Origin: Rhodobacter sp. | GTDB taxonomy: Bacteria; Pseudomonadota; Alphaproteobacteria; Rhodobacterales; Rhodobacteraceae | Assembly (NCBI GenBank): GCA_027484145.1 | Contig: JAIXUH010000002.1 | Coordinates: 930,001 to 994,000 of the forward strand | DNA length: 64,000 nucleotides | Reading direction: 5' to 3' | Part shown: in pieces, positions 17,515 through 26,998 of the stretch | How positions within the stretch are numbered: the first letter of the stretch is position 1 | How the letters are laid out: each line of letters starts with the position of its first letter | Made by a program: the position numbers and the translations under genes | Notes under the pieces: generated by a model | The model's database searches: none | The model's input: the letters and a program-made list of their open reading frames with translations, nothing else | Told to the model about the DNA's origin: nothing

Positions 17515-18147
17515 ATGCCCACGAAGCCCCCTTTCGAATTCGACATTCGCGTGTCGTCTGACAAGAAACGCAAAAAGACCACGCGCCGCGGCATGTCGGG
17601 GGCCTTTGACACCTCGAACAAGCCCTGCGACTTTCCCGATTGCAAGGAAATGGGGGCTTACCGTGCCCCCAAATCGCCCGATCTGCTGGATGAGTTCTTC
17701 TGGTTCTGCAAGGATCACGTCCGCGAGTACAATCTGAAGTGGAACTTCTTTCAGGGCACCTCGGACGATGACTTTCAGAAGTTTCTGGACAAGGACCGCG
17801 TCTGGGGCCGCGAAACCAAGCCGTTCAGTCAGAAAGACGATGGCCGCGCCTGGGCGCGCCTTGGGGTAGATGACCCGATGGCCCTGCTGGGGGAAAAGGC
17901 CACGCAGAATCCGGGGCGCCCGGCCGGGATGGCCACGCGCAAGCTGCCGTCCACCGAACGCAAGGCGCTGGAGATCCTTGACTGCCGCGACACGATGACA
18001 AAGGCGGAAATTCGCAAGGCCTATAAGGGGCTGATCAAGGTGTTGCACCCTGACATGAACGGCGGCGACCGCAGCCATGAAGAACAGTTGCAAGAGGTGG
18101 TCTGGGCTTGGGACCAGATCAAGGACAGCCGCTACTTCCGCGAATGA
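17515..18147 (+). CDS. J-domain (DnaJ-like) protein
   Basis: A 210-residue protein with a C-terminal J domain (about residues 150-208) that includes the HPD tripeptide at 178-180 (VLHPDMNGGD), needed to stimulate Hsp70 ATPase. The N-terminal part contains KPCDFPDCKEMGAYRAP and FFWFCKDHVREYN, which hold paired cysteines and may bind metal. There is no zinc-finger/G-F region of true DnaJ, so this is a specialised cochaperone. The start used (MPTKPPFEFDIR) has GAAAG upstream. It is conserved next to bolA and cobS in Rhodobacteraceae, but its client is unknown. Confidence 0.88.
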   Translation: MPTKPPFEFDIRVSSDKKRKKTTRRGMSGAFDTSNKPCDFPDCKEMGAYRAPKSPDLLDEFFWFCKDHVREYNLKWNFFQGTSDDDFQKFLDKDRVWGRETKPFSQKDDGRAWARLGVDDPMALLGEKATQNPGRPAGMATRKLPSTERKALEILDCRDTMTKAEIRKAYKGLIKVLHPDMNGGDRSHEEQLQEVVWAWDQIKDSRYFRE

Positions 18148-18222
18148 TGCGGACCATCGGCTCGATGCCCGCACCATGACGGCGCGGGCATCTGACGGTC
18201 TGAACCTGCCCTAGCGCCCCGA

Positions 18223-18678
18223 TCAGGCAGCCTTGAACACCAAGGCCGCGCCGTTCATGCAAAAGCGCTTGCCAGTTGGCTGGGGACCATCGTCGAACAC
18301 ATGCCCGAAATGCCCGCCGCAGCGGCGGCAATGCACCTCGGTGCGGGTGCCGAACAGGCCACGGTCGGGTTTGGTGCGGGTGGCATTGGGCAGGGCATCC
18401 CAAAAGCTGGGCCAACCGGTGCCGCTGTCATACTTCTGCTCGGACGAAAACGCCGCCAGATCGCAGCCCGCGCAATGATAGGTTCCCGCGCGCTTTTCCT
18501 TGTCCAGCGGGCTGGTTCCGGCGCGCTCGGTCTCTTCCTCGCGCAGAACCTCGTACTGCAGATCGGTCAGTTTGGCGCGCCATTCCTCATCGGTCAGCGT
18601 GATTTCAAAGGTTTCCGCCCGCGCGGGCGACGCCAGCAGCAGCGCAGCCGTGCCAAACAGCATATTGCGACGATTCAT
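18223..18678 (-). CDS. msrB: Peptide-methionine (R)-S-oxide reductase with export signal
   Basis: A 151-residue MsrB that repairs R-methionine sulfoxide in proteins. The catalytic Cys is in [11 protein letters not shown] (Cys140). The two zinc CxxC motifs are CAGC and CRRC, and [10 protein letters not shown] is the family core. The N-terminus [20 protein letters not shown] is a secretion signal with an RR pair, possibly Tat-type, so the enzyme is predicted to be periplasmic, which is less common than cytosolic MsrB. I use the second of two adjacent ATGs because GGAGGG is too close to the first. Confidence 0.93.
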   Translation of the reverse strand: MNRRNMLFGTAALLLASPARAETFEITLTDEEWRAKLTDLQYEVLREEETERAGTSPLDKEKRAGTYHCAGCDLAAFSSEQKYDSGTGWPSFWDALPNATRTKPDRGLFGTRTEVHCRRCGGHFGHVFDDGPQPTGKRFCMNGAALVFKAA

Positions 18679-18866
18679 CATACCCTCCATCATTGGTTAC
18701 CCGTCGTAGAGCACTACGTCGCCAAGGGTGCGAAAGTTTCACCGCTTTTCACAAACTATCCGCGCGGTACCGAAGAATACCGCCCTTCCCCTTGAACCCC
18801 CCTGCGTTATGTTCCACAACTCGCGGGATTGATTTGCCCCTCGGGGCTGGAACTGGACCTGACACG

Positions 18867-19841
18867 ATGCTGGATCACGCCATGAAACCGACTGAAGACA
18901 TCTCTGTGCGTGACGTGTTCGGCATCGACACCGACATGAAGGTCAAGGCCTTTGCCGACCGCACCGATCGCGTGCCCGAGATTGACCCCACCTACAAGTT
19001 CGACCCCGACACCACCTTGGCCATCCTTGCGGGCTTTGCCTATAACCGCCGCGTGATGATCCAAGGCTATCACGGCACGGGGAAATCGACGCATATCGAA
19101 CAGGTTGCGGCTTTGCTGAACTGGCCTTGCGTGCGCGTCAACCTTGACAGCCACATCAGCCGGATCGACCTGATCGGCAAGGATGCGATCAAGCTGCGCG
19201 ACGGCAAACAGGTGACCGAATTCCACGAGGGCATCCTGCCTTGGGCATTGCGCAACCCGGTTGCCATCGTGTTCGACGAATATGATGCGGGCCGCGCCGA
19301 CGTTATGTTCGTGATCCAGCGCGTGCTGGAGCATGATGGCAAGCTGACGCTGCTCGATCAGAACGAGATCATCACCCCGCACCCGTCGTTCCGCCTGTTC
19401 GCCACGGCAAACACGGTCGGTCTGGGCGATACCACGGGCCTCTATCACGGCACACAGCAGATCAACCAAGCCCAGATGGACCGTTGGTCGCTTGTGGCAA
19501 CGCTGAACTATCTGAGCCATGACGCCGAGGCGGCGATCATTCTGGCCAAGAATTCGCACTACAACACAGAAAAAGGCCGCAAGGTCATCAACCAGATGGT
19601 CACCGTGGCCGACCTGACGCGGACGGCCTTCATGAACGGCGATCTGTCCACCGTGATGTCGCCGCGCACCGTGCTGAACTGGGCGCAAAACGCCGAGATC
19701 TTCCGCAATGTGGGCTACGCCTTCCGCCTGACGTTCCTGAACAAATGCGACGAGTTGGAGCGCAGCACGGTCGCCGAGTTCTATCAGCGCTGCTTTGCCG
19801 AAGAACTGCCCGAAAGTGCCGCCAGCATGGCGATGCGCTAA
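18867..19841 (+). CDS. cobS: Cobaltochelatase subunit CobS
   Basis: A 324-residue AAA+ subunit of the aerobic ATP-dependent cobaltochelatase, which inserts Co2+ into hydrogenobyrinate a,c-diamide during cobalamin synthesis. Walker [10 protein letters not shown] starts near residue 67, Walker B is [10 protein letters not shown], and the [13 protein letters not shown]-terminus is typical. The start could be 18867 or the ATG at 18882; I keep the first. CobT, its partner, is 1.4 kb downstream, separated by a small secreted-protein gene and a convergent reductase gene. A terminator follows. Confidence 0.94.
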   Translation: MLDHAMKPTEDISVRDVFGIDTDMKVKAFADRTDRVPEIDPTYKFDPDTTLAILAGFAYNRRVMIQGYHGTGKSTHIEQVAALLNWPCVRVNLDSHISRIDLIGKDAIKLRDGKQVTEFHEGILPWALRNPVAIVFDEYDAGRADVMFVIQRVLEHDGKLTLLDQNEIITPHPSFRLFATANTVGLGDTTGLYHGTQQINQAQMDRWSLVATLNYLSHDAEAAIILAKNSHYNTEKGRKVINQMVTVADLTRTAFMNGDLSTVMSPRTVLNWAQNAEIFRNVGYAFRLTFLNKCDELERSTVAEFYQRCFAEELPESAASMAMR

Positions 19842-19868
19842 GTCGCATCCCCTGCCCTGTCAGCATCG

Positions 19869-19894
19869 CGCCGCCCTGACCGGGGCGGCGTTTT
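19869..19894 (+). terminator. Rho-independent terminator of cobS
   Basis: CGCCGCCC (19869-19876) pairs with GGGCGGCG (19883-19890), followed by TTTT. It lies 28 nt past the cobS stop codon. Confidence 0.8.
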
Positions 19895-19996
19895 GCATTT
19901 GGGCCTGACGCACCGGCGCAACATTGTAACCGTTTTACAAAATAGTTTTCAAAACGCCCTATTGTTGGGCGAAAATGCTGCCGTAATGATCTTATC

Positions 19997-20401
19997 ATGG
20001 GCACAACGCGAACATCTCTTTGCACCCTGACCCTTGGCCTGATGGCGCTGTTCCAGGCCCCTGCGCTGTCTGCCCAATCGTTGCCGACCCAATCGCTGGA
20101 AGATCCGTTCCCTGTCTTTGCCACCTGCGCCGGGCGCCTGTCCGCAGTAATGGAACACCAGTGGCTGACCGATGGCCCCGCGTCTGACCGCACCAAGGGG
20201 CAAAGAGAGGCGATGCTGGCGTTGGTTGATGCGGTGATGCCAGCCGACGGGGCCGCGATGGCGCTGAACCTGCGGATCGAGGCAAAGGCCGCCCACGCCG
20301 ATCTGCTGCGTCAGGCGATGTTCACGGGTCAGGGCCAGCGGGCGCAGGATCGCGCAGACCTGCTGCTGGGCCAATGCATCGCGCTGATCGGGCAAAGCTG
20401 A
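19997..20401 (+). CDS. Small secreted protein of unknown function
   Basis: A 134-residue protein with an N-terminal signal peptide (about residues 1-26, cleaved near LSAQS). The mature part is helical, with two cysteines (FATCAGRLSAVMEHQ and LLGQCIAL) that could form a disulfide in the periplasm. I do not recognise the family. It lies between cobS and cobT; a link to cobalt or cobalamin is only suggested by position. It has its own upstream AT-rich stretch (19920-19990) and a shared bidirectional terminator after it. Confidence 0.75.
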   Translation: MGTTRTSLCTLTLGLMALFQAPALSAQSLPTQSLEDPFPVFATCAGRLSAVMEHQWLTDGPASDRTKGQREAMLALVDAVMPADGAAMALNLRIEAKAAHADLLRQAMFTGQGQRAQDRADLLLGQCIALIGQS

Positions 20402-20407
20402 CAACAA

Positions 20408-20431
20408 AAAGGGGCGGTCGCCCGCCCCTTT
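20408..20431. terminator. Bidirectional terminator
   Basis: AAAGGGGCGG (20408-20417) and CCGCCCCTTT (20422-20431) form a 10-bp stem with loop TCGC. A-rich sequence lies on the left and T residues on the right, so it can serve both the plus-strand secreted protein and the minus-strand reductase gene. Confidence 0.8.
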
Positions 20432-20454
20432 CGCCATAGCTTTTGGCCGCGATA

Positions 20455-21039
20455 TCAGCCGCGTGCGGCTTTGGTCGCGTTGGCCCACCATGCCAGATCA
20501 TCCAGCGTCGCCTTGGCCGAAGGCAGCAGTGCGCCTTCGATGTCGGCCAGGTTGCCCGAACCGCCCACGCCAGGGTGAACCTTCCAGAAGTCGCCGCCGC
20601 CAATGTGCACGGCGTTGCGGGTCGGGACCATTTGAAGCTCAACCGCGATGTTACGCAGATGCTCCAGCGCGCGGGCACCGCCCATGCTGCCATAGGCAAT
20701 AGCGGCCATCGGCTTGCGCGCCCAAGCGACATAGGCCTGATCCAGCGCGTTCTTCAGCGGCCCGGTGACCGAGTGGTTGTATTCGGCCACCACAAAGATG
20801 TAGCCGTCATAGCCCGAGATTTTCTTCTGCCAAGCGACGGCGGCGGCGTTGGACGACGGCATATAGGCATCCGATGCCGGTTCATCAAACATCGGCAGGG
20901 CGAAGTCACGCAGGTCGACAATCTCGACATCCATGTCGCCGCGGGCTTGCGCCTGTGCAAGCATCCACTGGGCGGGGATATCGGCGAAACGGGTGGCGCG
21001 GGTCGAGCCGATGATCAGTGCAATTTTCGGGTTTGCCAT
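20455..21039 (-). CDS. NADPH-dependent FMN reductase family protein
   Basis: A 194-residue flavodoxin-like oxidoreductase (NADPH-dependent FMN reductase family). The FMN phosphate loop is [15 protein letters not shown] at the N-terminus, and the second flavin segment is [34 protein letters not shown] is the third conserved region. Such enzymes reduce FMN, quinones or chromate-like acceptors, and the real substrate is unknown. It stands alone in the cobS-cobT interval, transcribed toward the shared terminator and divergent from cobT, with about 180 nt between starts. Confidence 0.88.
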   Translation of the reverse strand: MANPKIALIIGSTRATRFADIPAQWMLAQAQARGDMDVEIVDLRDFALPMFDEPASDAYMPSSNAAAVAWQKKISGYDGYIFVVAEYNHSVTGPLKNALDQAYVAWARKPMAAIAYGSMGGARALEHLRNIAVELQMVPTRNAVHIGGGDFWKVHPGVGGSGNLADIEGALLPSAKATLDDLAWWANATKAARG

Positions 21040-21220
21040 GGCGATGGTCCTTCATCATGAGGGCGAATGTTGTGGGCCTAACATGATGGAAATCCGCTTC
21101 CGCTCAAGTCCACGCAGCAGCGCCGCTTCTGTGCATCAGCGCACCGAATTGCCGCATCTTGACCTTGCAAACCCGCGGACGACCCTTGCCCCCGCCGTTG
21201 CCCGGTGCCACATTCGCCGC

Positions 21221-23092
21221 ATGAGCAAGCCGACAGACAACCCCGCCGATCCGTTCAAGAAGGCCCTCGCCGAGGCCACGAAAACCATGGCCGATGACCC
21301 GGACATGACCGTGTCCTATTCGGTCGATCCGCCGGGCATGAACCGCGAAGGCGTGCGCCTGCCACAGGTGAGCCGCCGCATGACCCGAGATGAGGTTTTG
21401 CTGGCCCGAGGCACGGCCGATGCCTTTGCGCTGCGCCGCAAGTTTCATGACGAGGGCGTGTCGAACCGCTATGCCCCCACCGGGCAACTGGCGCGCGACA
21501 TTTATGATGCGATGGAAACCGCGCGCTGTGAGGCGGTGGGGGCCCGCGCCATGCCCGGCACCGCCGGCAACATCGACGCCAAGATCCAGAACGAGGCCGA
21601 CCGTAAAGGCTATGGCCAGATCACCAACGCGCAGGATGCGCCGCTGCCGGTGGCGGCGGGCTATCTGGTGCGGCATCTGTCGACAGGGCGCGATCTGCCC
21701 GCTTCGGCCGGAAACGTGATGAACCTGTGGCGCGGCTTTATCGAAGAACAGGCCAGCGGCACGTTGGAAAACCTTGACCATGTGCTGGACGATCAGGCCG
21801 CCTTTGCCCGTATGGCGCGCAAGGTGATTGCCGATCTGGGCTATGGAGATCAGTTGGGCGATGACCCCGATGCGCCAGACGATCAGGACAATGGCGACGA
21901 GGCGCAGGAGGATCAGGACTCGCCCGATCAGCAGGGCGAAGAGCAAAGTCAGGAGGACGACGCCGAGGCCACGCCCGAGCGCAGTCAGGAGGAACAGCAG
22001 GACCAGAGTCAGGCGCAGGTGTCGATGGAAGACAGCGCCGACATGGAACAGGGCGACGAGACCGAGATGCCCGAGGGCGAGGCTCCACTCGAGCCGCCAC
22101 CGCCTGCCGCGCATTCGGATGCCGACCCGAACTACACCGTCTATACCACGGACTTTGATGAGGAAATCCGTGCCGAGGATTTGGCCGAACCGGCCGAGCT
22201 GGAACGGCTGCGCGCCTATCTGGACCAGCAGCTTGAACCGCTGAAAGGGGCCGTGAGCCGCCTTGCCAACAAGCTGCAGCGGCGTCTGCAGGCCCAGCAG
22301 AACCGCAGTTGGCTGTTTGACCTGGAGGAAGGCACGCTGGATGCGGGCCGCCTTGCCCGCGTGGTGGCCAACCCGACCACGCCCCTGAGTTTCAAGCAGG
22401 AAAAGGACACCGAGTTCCGCGATACCTGCGTGACGCTGTTGCTCGATAACTCCGGGTCCATGCGCGGCCGCCCGATCAGCATTGCGGCGATCTGCGCCGA
22501 TGTTCTGGCGCGCACGCTGGAGCGCTGCTCGGTCAAGGTCGAGATCCTTGGCTTTACCACCCGGGCGTGGAAAGGCGGGCAAAGCCGCGAACGCTGGCTG
22601 GCACAGGGCCGCCCGCAGCAGCCGGGCCGCCTGAACGACCTGCGCCACATCATCTACAAAGGGGCGGATGCGCCATGGCGGCGCGCGCGGCCCAACCTTG
22701 GCCTGATGATGAAAGAAGGCTTGCTGAAGGAAAACATTGACGGCGAGGCGCTGGAATGGGCGCACCGCCGCGCGATGGCCCGCCCCGAGGCGCGCAAGAT
22801 CATGATGGTGATTTCCGACGGTGCGCCGGTGGACGATTCGACGCTTTCCGTGAACCCGGCCAATTTTCTGGAAAAACATCTGCGCGATGTGATTGCCATG
22901 GTCGAACGCCGCCGCGCGGTGGAACTGATTGCCATCGGCATCGGGCATGACGTGACGCGCTATTACCAGCGCGCCGTGACGATCACCGATGTCGAGCAAC
23001 TGGCTGGGGCCATGACCGAGCAACTGGCCGGTTTGTTTGATGCCGATCCGAAGAAACGCGCCAAGGCCGCGGGCCAGCGGCGAACGGGGTAA
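21221..23092 (+). CDS. cobT: Cobaltochelatase subunit CobT
   Basis: A 623-residue partner of CobS in aerobic cobalt chelation. The N-terminal domain is followed by a long acidic Asp/Glu/Gln-rich linker (roughly residues 210-300) and a C-terminal von Willebrand A domain with the MIDAS motif DNSGSMRG (residues 409-416) and [10 protein letters not shown]. The order matches known CobT proteins. The ATG at 21221 ([12 protein letters not shown]) is chosen although the frame is open upstream, because homologues start there. The hairpin module at 23101 follows its stop directly. Confidence 0.95.
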   Translation: MSKPTDNPADPFKKALAEATKTMADDPDMTVSYSVDPPGMNREGVRLPQVSRRMTRDEVLLARGTADAFALRRKFHDEGVSNRYAPTGQLARDIYDAMETARCEAVGARAMPGTAGNIDAKIQNEADRKGYGQITNAQDAPLPVAAGYLVRHLSTGRDLPASAGNVMNLWRGFIEEQASGTLENLDHVLDDQAAFARMARKVIADLGYGDQLGDDPDAPDDQDNGDEAQEDQDSPDQQGEEQSQEDDAEATPERSQEEQQDQSQAQVSMEDSADMEQGDETEMPEGEAPLEPPPPAAHSDADPNYTVYTTDFDEEIRAEDLAEPAELERLRAYLDQQLEPLKGAVSRLANKLQRRLQAQQNRSWLFDLEEGTLDAGRLARVVANPTTPLSFKQEKDTEFRDTCVTLLLDNSGSMRGRPISIAAICADVLARTLERCSVKVEILGFTTRAWKGGQSRERWLAQGRPQQPGRLNDLRHIIYKGADAPWRRARPNLGLMMKEGLLKENIDGEALEWAHRRAMARPEARKIMMVISDGAPVDDSTLSVNPANFLEKHLRDVIAMVERRRAVELIAIGIGHDVTRYYQRAVTITDVEQLAGAMTEQLAGLFDADPKKRAKAAGQRRTG

Positions 23093-23100
23093 AGGAGACA

Positions 23101-23166
23101 GGGGGCTGTCTGCCCCCTCTTGGCCTGCGGCCAATTCACCCCCGAGGATATTTGAGGAAGGGGAAG
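23101..23166. repeat. Intergenic hairpin module with CCCCCGAGGATATTTG tail (copy B)
   Basis: GGGGGC-TGTCT-GCCCCC forms the first hairpin, GGCC-TGC-GGCC the second, then the tail CCCCCGAGGATATTTG-AGGAAGGGGAAG (23139-23166). It matches copy A at 12878-12939. Here the purine-rich end of the tail lies just before the pepP ATG (23173), so the module seems to supply the ribosome binding site, and its first hairpin may help end cobT transcription. Confidence 0.7.
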
Positions 23167-23172
23167 CCCCGG

Positions 23173-24966
23173 ATGTTTCAAAGCTTTGACAGCCATGCCT
23201 CGCCCGATCAGGGGCCTGCCCGACTGGCAGCGCTGCGGGAAGTGATGCGCCGCGAGGGGCTGTCGGGGTTCATCATTCCGCGGTCGGACGCGCATCAGGG
23301 CGAATATGTTGCGGCGCGTGACGAGCGGCTGCAATGGTTGACAGGGTTTACCGGGTCGGCCGGGTTCTGCATCGTTCTGCCAGAGATTGCCGGGGTGTTC
23401 ATCGACGGGCGCTATCGCGTGCAGGTGAAGGCGCAGGTGGATCTGCGGGTCTTTACGCCGGTGCCATGGCCCGAGGTGAAACCGGGCGACTGGCTGCGGG
23501 ACCATCTGGTGGCGGGTCGTGTGGGCTTTGACCCCTGGTTACACACGGCGGAAGAGATGGCCCGGATTGGTGCGGCGCTGAAGGGCACGCAGGTGCAAGT
23601 GCAGCCGTGCCGCAATCTGGTGGATGCGATCTGGCCCGACCAGCCCGCCCCGCCCATGGGCCGGGCCTTTGCGCATCCCGATGCGCTTGCCGGGGAACCA
23701 TCGGCTGACAAGCGCGCACGACTGGCCGAGACGTTGCGGCAGGCAGGGCAGCGGGCGGCAGTGATCACGCTGCCGGATTCGCTGTGCTGGCTGCTGAACA
23801 TCCGGGGGGCGGATGTGCCGCGCAACCCGGTGCTGCACGGCTTTGCGGTGCTGCATGATGATGCGCGGGTGACGCTGTTTGCCGATCCGGCCAAGTTTGA
23901 CGAGGCGACGCGGGCCCATATGGGGGGCCATGTGACCCTGCGGCCGCCATCCGCCTTTGTACCGGCGCTGCACACCTTGCCGGGCCCCGTGCGGGTGGAC
24001 AGGGCAACGGCGCCGCTTGCGGTGCGTGACGAGTTGGAGGAGGCGGGCATTGCCGTGGTTTGGGGCGATGATCCCTGCCGCCTGCCCAAGGCCTGCAAGA
24101 CCGCAGCCGAGGTACAGGGGATGCGTGACGCCCATCTGCGCGACGGGGCGGCGATGGTGGAATTTCTGTGCTGGCTGGATCGTCAGCCCGCCGGTGGCCT
24201 GACCGAGATTGACGTTGTACGGGCGCTGGAGGGGTTCCGGCGCGCCACGAATGTGCTGCATGACATCAGCTTTGACACGATCTGCGGGGCTGGGCCAAAC
24301 GGCGCCATCATGCATTACCGCGTGACCGCGCAGACCAACCGCAAGGTCAGGGCGGACGACGTGTTGCTGGTGGATTCCGGTGCGCAGTACCGCGATGGCA
24401 CCACGGACATCACCCGCACAGTGGCCATTGGCGATCCGGGGGAAGAGGCGCGCATCTGTTACACCCGCGTTCTGCAGGGGATGATAGCGATCAGCCGCGT
24501 GCGCTTTCCCAAAGGGCTGGCGGGGCGCGATCTGGACCCCTTGGCGCGGTTTCCGCTGTGGGTGGCGGGGCAGGATTTCGACCATGGCACGGGCCATGGT
24601 GTAGGGGCCTTTCTGTCGGTGCATGAGGGGCCGCAGCGGCTGAGCCGGATTTCCGAGGTGCCGCTGGAGCCGGGGATGATCTTGTCGAACGAGCCGGGCT
24701 ATTATCGCGAGGGGGCCTTTGGCATTCGGCTGGAGAATCTGATCGTGGTGCAGGTGGCACCTGATCTGGGGGACAAGCGTGCGCATTATGGCTTTGAGAC
24801 GTTGACCTTTGTGCCCTTTGACCGCCGCATGATCGTGGTGATCATGCTGTCGCCGGATGAACGGTCGTGGCTGGATGCCTATCATGCACAGGTGCGCGAC
24901 AAGATCGGCCCGCGTGTGGCGGGGCCTGTGCTGGACTGGCTGGCAGCGGCCTGCGCGCCGCTCTGA
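23173..24966 (+). CDS. pepP: Xaa-Pro aminopeptidase (M24 family)
   Basis: A 597-residue, three-domain M24B aminopeptidase: two creatinase-type N-terminal domains and a C-terminal pita-bread catalytic domain. Metal ligands are recognisable in LLVDSGAQYRDGTTDITRT (two Asp), GTGHGVGAFL (His), LSNEPGYY (Glu) and GIRLENLIVV (Glu). It releases an N-terminal residue preceding proline, in the cytosol. The size is that of the long eukaryote-like form common in alphaproteobacteria. The start (MFQSFDSHA) follows the purine-rich tail of the repeat at 23139-23166. The RTX pseudogene lies antisense just beyond its stop. Confidence 0.93.
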   Translation: MFQSFDSHASPDQGPARLAALREVMRREGLSGFIIPRSDAHQGEYVAARDERLQWLTGFTGSAGFCIVLPEIAGVFIDGRYRVQVKAQVDLRVFTPVPWPEVKPGDWLRDHLVAGRVGFDPWLHTAEEMARIGAALKGTQVQVQPCRNLVDAIWPDQPAPPMGRAFAHPDALAGEPSADKRARLAETLRQAGQRAAVITLPDSLCWLLNIRGADVPRNPVLHGFAVLHDDARVTLFADPAKFDEATRAHMGGHVTLRPPSAFVPALHTLPGPVRVDRATAPLAVRDELEEAGIAVVWGDDPCRLPKACKTAAEVQGMRDAHLRDGAAMVEFLCWLDRQPAGGLTEIDVVRALEGFRRATNVLHDISFDTICGAGPNGAIMHYRVTAQTNRKVRADDVLLVDSGAQYRDGTTDITRTVAIGDPGEEARICYTRVLQGMIAISRVRFPKGLAGRDLDPLARFPLWVAGQDFDHGTGHGVGAFLSVHEGPQRLSRISEVPLEPGMILSNEPGYYREGAFGIRLENLIVVQVAPDLGDKRAHYGFETLTFVPFDRRMIVVIMLSPDERSWLDAYHAQVRDKIGPRVAGPVLDWLAAACAPL

Positions 24967-25879
24967 CCGGCTGGGCCAGCTGCTGGTGTTGGCGTAGCGC
25001 GCCACAATCACGTCGAAATTGGACGCGGGCCGCTCAACCCCGTCCAGAGTGGTGACCGTGCCTTCGCCACCTGCCACAGCGACACCGACACGCAGGTTAA
25101 CCGCGCCCTGCACTGTCACGAGAACGGCGCCGCCCCCCAGAATCCGGGTATTTCCCTCGGTGGTGGTAAGGTGATATTGTCAGTCAGGTCCGAGTCACCT
25201 GTGTTTCTGTTGGCATCGATGGCGCCGAAAAGCACCGTGACCTGTTCGGTGGCCGGATCAAAATCGGTGATCGCGGCGGCAGGGCTGGCGTCGCCTTCGT
25301 TCAGGTACGGGGTGAAAGAGTCCGTGCCCGCACCACCGGAAAGCCTGTCGCCGTGGCTGGCCGATAGCTGGTCAGTGCCAGTGCCGCCGTCCAGCGTGTC
25401 GCTGTGATGTTGGTAAAGAACGACAACCGATCCGTGGCCGAAGGAAAGAAGGCGTTTGGCGGAGATCGGCATGGATAATGTCATTGCCTTTGCCGCCCGA
25501 AAGCCACGCTGACCCGCCCATATCGCGGATGACATCATCCCCTGCCCAGTCAGGGCAAGGATGTCATTTCCCGCGCCATCCCTGACGGTCAGGGGCGCTT
25601 CGGCATCTGTCGTATCCCATGCCTGCTGCAGCGGCGTGATATCGGACAGGATGTTGTCAGACCGGGCATTTACGGTGCTCGTGTCATGATCGGCGCCGGC
25701 ATCAACCTTACCAAAGGCCGTTGGCGTGATGTTCAGGATGTCATCTTTGCTGTCGGTGGCGGGCGGGGGTCGTTGTCGGCGTTCGCGTCCTGATCGTCAT
25801 TTGACCCGTTGCCGAACAGAGAAAATCCCAAAAGCGAAAGGCCCGGCAAAGGCAAGAGCAAAAGTTCCAGTATAAACAC
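24967..25879 (-). pseudogene. Decayed RTX-type calcium-binding protein gene
   Basis: Read on the minus strand, this 0.9-kb stretch keeps recognisable protein pieces in shifting frames. An N-terminal hydrophobic stretch (LPGLSLLGFSLFGNGSNDDQ) starts at a GTG at 25879. It is followed by VRDGAGNDILALTG, by GDDVIRDMGG..SGGKGNDIIHA, by LDGGTGTDQL..LSGGAGTDSF and ITDFDPATEQVTVLFG, and finally by TTTEGNTRILGGGAVLVTVQ. GGxGxD nonapeptides are the calcium-binding RTX signature of secreted type I substrates. At least four frame changes separate the pieces (near 25760, 25545, 25460 and 25165), so no full protein can be made. The right part, 25880-25956, holds nothing I can identify. Confidence 0.75.
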
Positions 25880-25956
25880 ACCCCGTCACCACCTATGCAG
25901 GGAAGCATCTGCCCGGCGGTGGCTCGCGCAGAACCAAATCCGCAGCACGGCCCTGA

Positions 25957-26370
25957 TCAGGCCGCAGCCTCGGCGGCTACGCTGCGGATGCGTTCCACCA
26001 TGGCGCGCACGCCGTTTGACCGCTGCGCCGACAGATGTTCATTCAGCCCCAGCCGCCCCAGTTCGGCCAAGGCATCGACGCGCGTCACCTGATCGACCGG
26101 GACGCCGGAATAAAGCGCATGCAGAATGGCGATCAGGCCGCGCACGATCATGGCGTCGCTGTCACCCTGAAAATCAAAGGCGCCGTCGGTGATCACCGGG
26201 CGCAGCCAGACCTGACTGGCACAGCCATTGACCTTGAGCGCGGGCACCTTGAGGTCATCGGGCAAGGATGGCATCGCCTTGCCAAGTTCGATGACATGGC
26301 GATACCTGTCTTCCCAATCCTCCAGAAAATCGAAGGTTTCGGCGATGTCTTCAAAGGCGGGTGTGGCCAT
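25957..26370 (-). CDS. sufE: Cysteine desulfuration protein SufE
   Basis: A 137-residue SufE, the sulfur acceptor that takes persulfide from the SufS desulfurase and passes it to the SufBCD scaffold during iron-sulfur cluster assembly. The acceptor Cys is Cys50 in VNGCASQVWL, and LPDDLKVPALKVNGC is characteristic. The rest, including GLIAILHALYSG and LGLNEHLSAQRSNG, matches the family. Other suf genes are not in the window; sufE is often separate in Rhodobacteraceae. Confidence 0.95.
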   Translation of the reverse strand: MATPAFEDIAETFDFLEDWEDRYRHVIELGKAMPSLPDDLKVPALKVNGCASQVWLRPVITDGAFDFQGDSDAMIVRGLIAILHALYSGVPVDQVTRVDALAELGRLGLNEHLSAQRSNGVRAMVERIRSVAAEAAA

Positions 26371-26505
26371 GCGGGGGCTCCTTGTCTGTGCAATGAGGTA
26401 ATTCGCACCATGATGAAGGTCCAGCCCTGCCAGACCACGATGCGCAGCCTTTTCAAACCCCGATCCATCGGCTACCCAAGAGCAAAGCGGATTATGGAAG
26501 TTGTG

Positions 26506-26961
26506 ATGACACGTTCCCTGACGATGGCCCTTGCTGCAATCATGTTCCTGACATCTTGCGGCGCAATCCGGGACTCGCGCTTGAACCCGTTCAACTGGTT
26601 TGGCCGGTCAGAGCGCGTTGAAACGACCACGGCGGTGGTCGAACCGGGCGATCCGCGGCCCTTGGTCGAAGATGTGGTGTCGATGAGCGTGGAGCCCTAC
26701 AGCGGCGGGGCCATCGTGCGCGCCACAGGCATCACGCCGACCCAAGGCTGGTGGGACGCCGAACTGGTCGAGGTGGCGCAGGATGACCCCGGCCATCTGG
26801 TGCTGGAATTCCGGTTGTTTCCGCCGGTGACCGGCACGCCTTCGGGCACGCCCCGGTCGCGTGAGGTGACGGTGGCCACGACCTTTAGCCCGGTCAAGCT
26901 GGAAAACATCAGCCGGATCACCGTGCAAGGGGCCAAAAACGCCCGCAGCAGCGGGCGTTAA
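26506..26961 (+). CDS. Putative lipoprotein of unknown function
   Basis: A 151-residue protein with a lipoprotein signal: hydrophobic stretch LTMALAAIMFLTSC with Cys18 in a lipobox (LTSC). The mature part starts GAIRDSRLNPFNWFGRS, then has a beta-rich region with ITPTQGWWDAELVEV and LVLEFRLFPPV. It is predicted to be membrane-anchored on the periplasmic side. I start at the second ATG (26506), which has GGAAG 5 nt upstream; 26494 is an alternative. The motif NPFNWFG recurs in Rhodobacteraceae lipoproteins as I recall, but no function is known. It faces the convergent rnd gene. Confidence 0.82.
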   Translation: MTRSLTMALAAIMFLTSCGAIRDSRLNPFNWFGRSERVETTTAVVEPGDPRPLVEDVVSMSVEPYSGGAIVRATGITPTQGWWDAELVEVAQDDPGHLVLEFRLFPPVTGTPSGTPRSREVTVATTFSPVKLENISRITVQGAKNARSSGR

Positions 26962-26998
26962 GGCGCATTGCGTTTCATGAATTGAAGGGTGATCCGCC

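Noticed and set aside
18679-18866. Cobalamin riboswitch before cobS
   Set aside because: I looked for a B12-box-like motif and long leader structure and could not see a convincing one in the short msrB-cobS gap.
21104-23134. 676-residue minus-strand open frame opposite cobT
   Set aside because: Antisense shadow; the plus-strand CobT with MIDAS motif and acidic linker explains the region.
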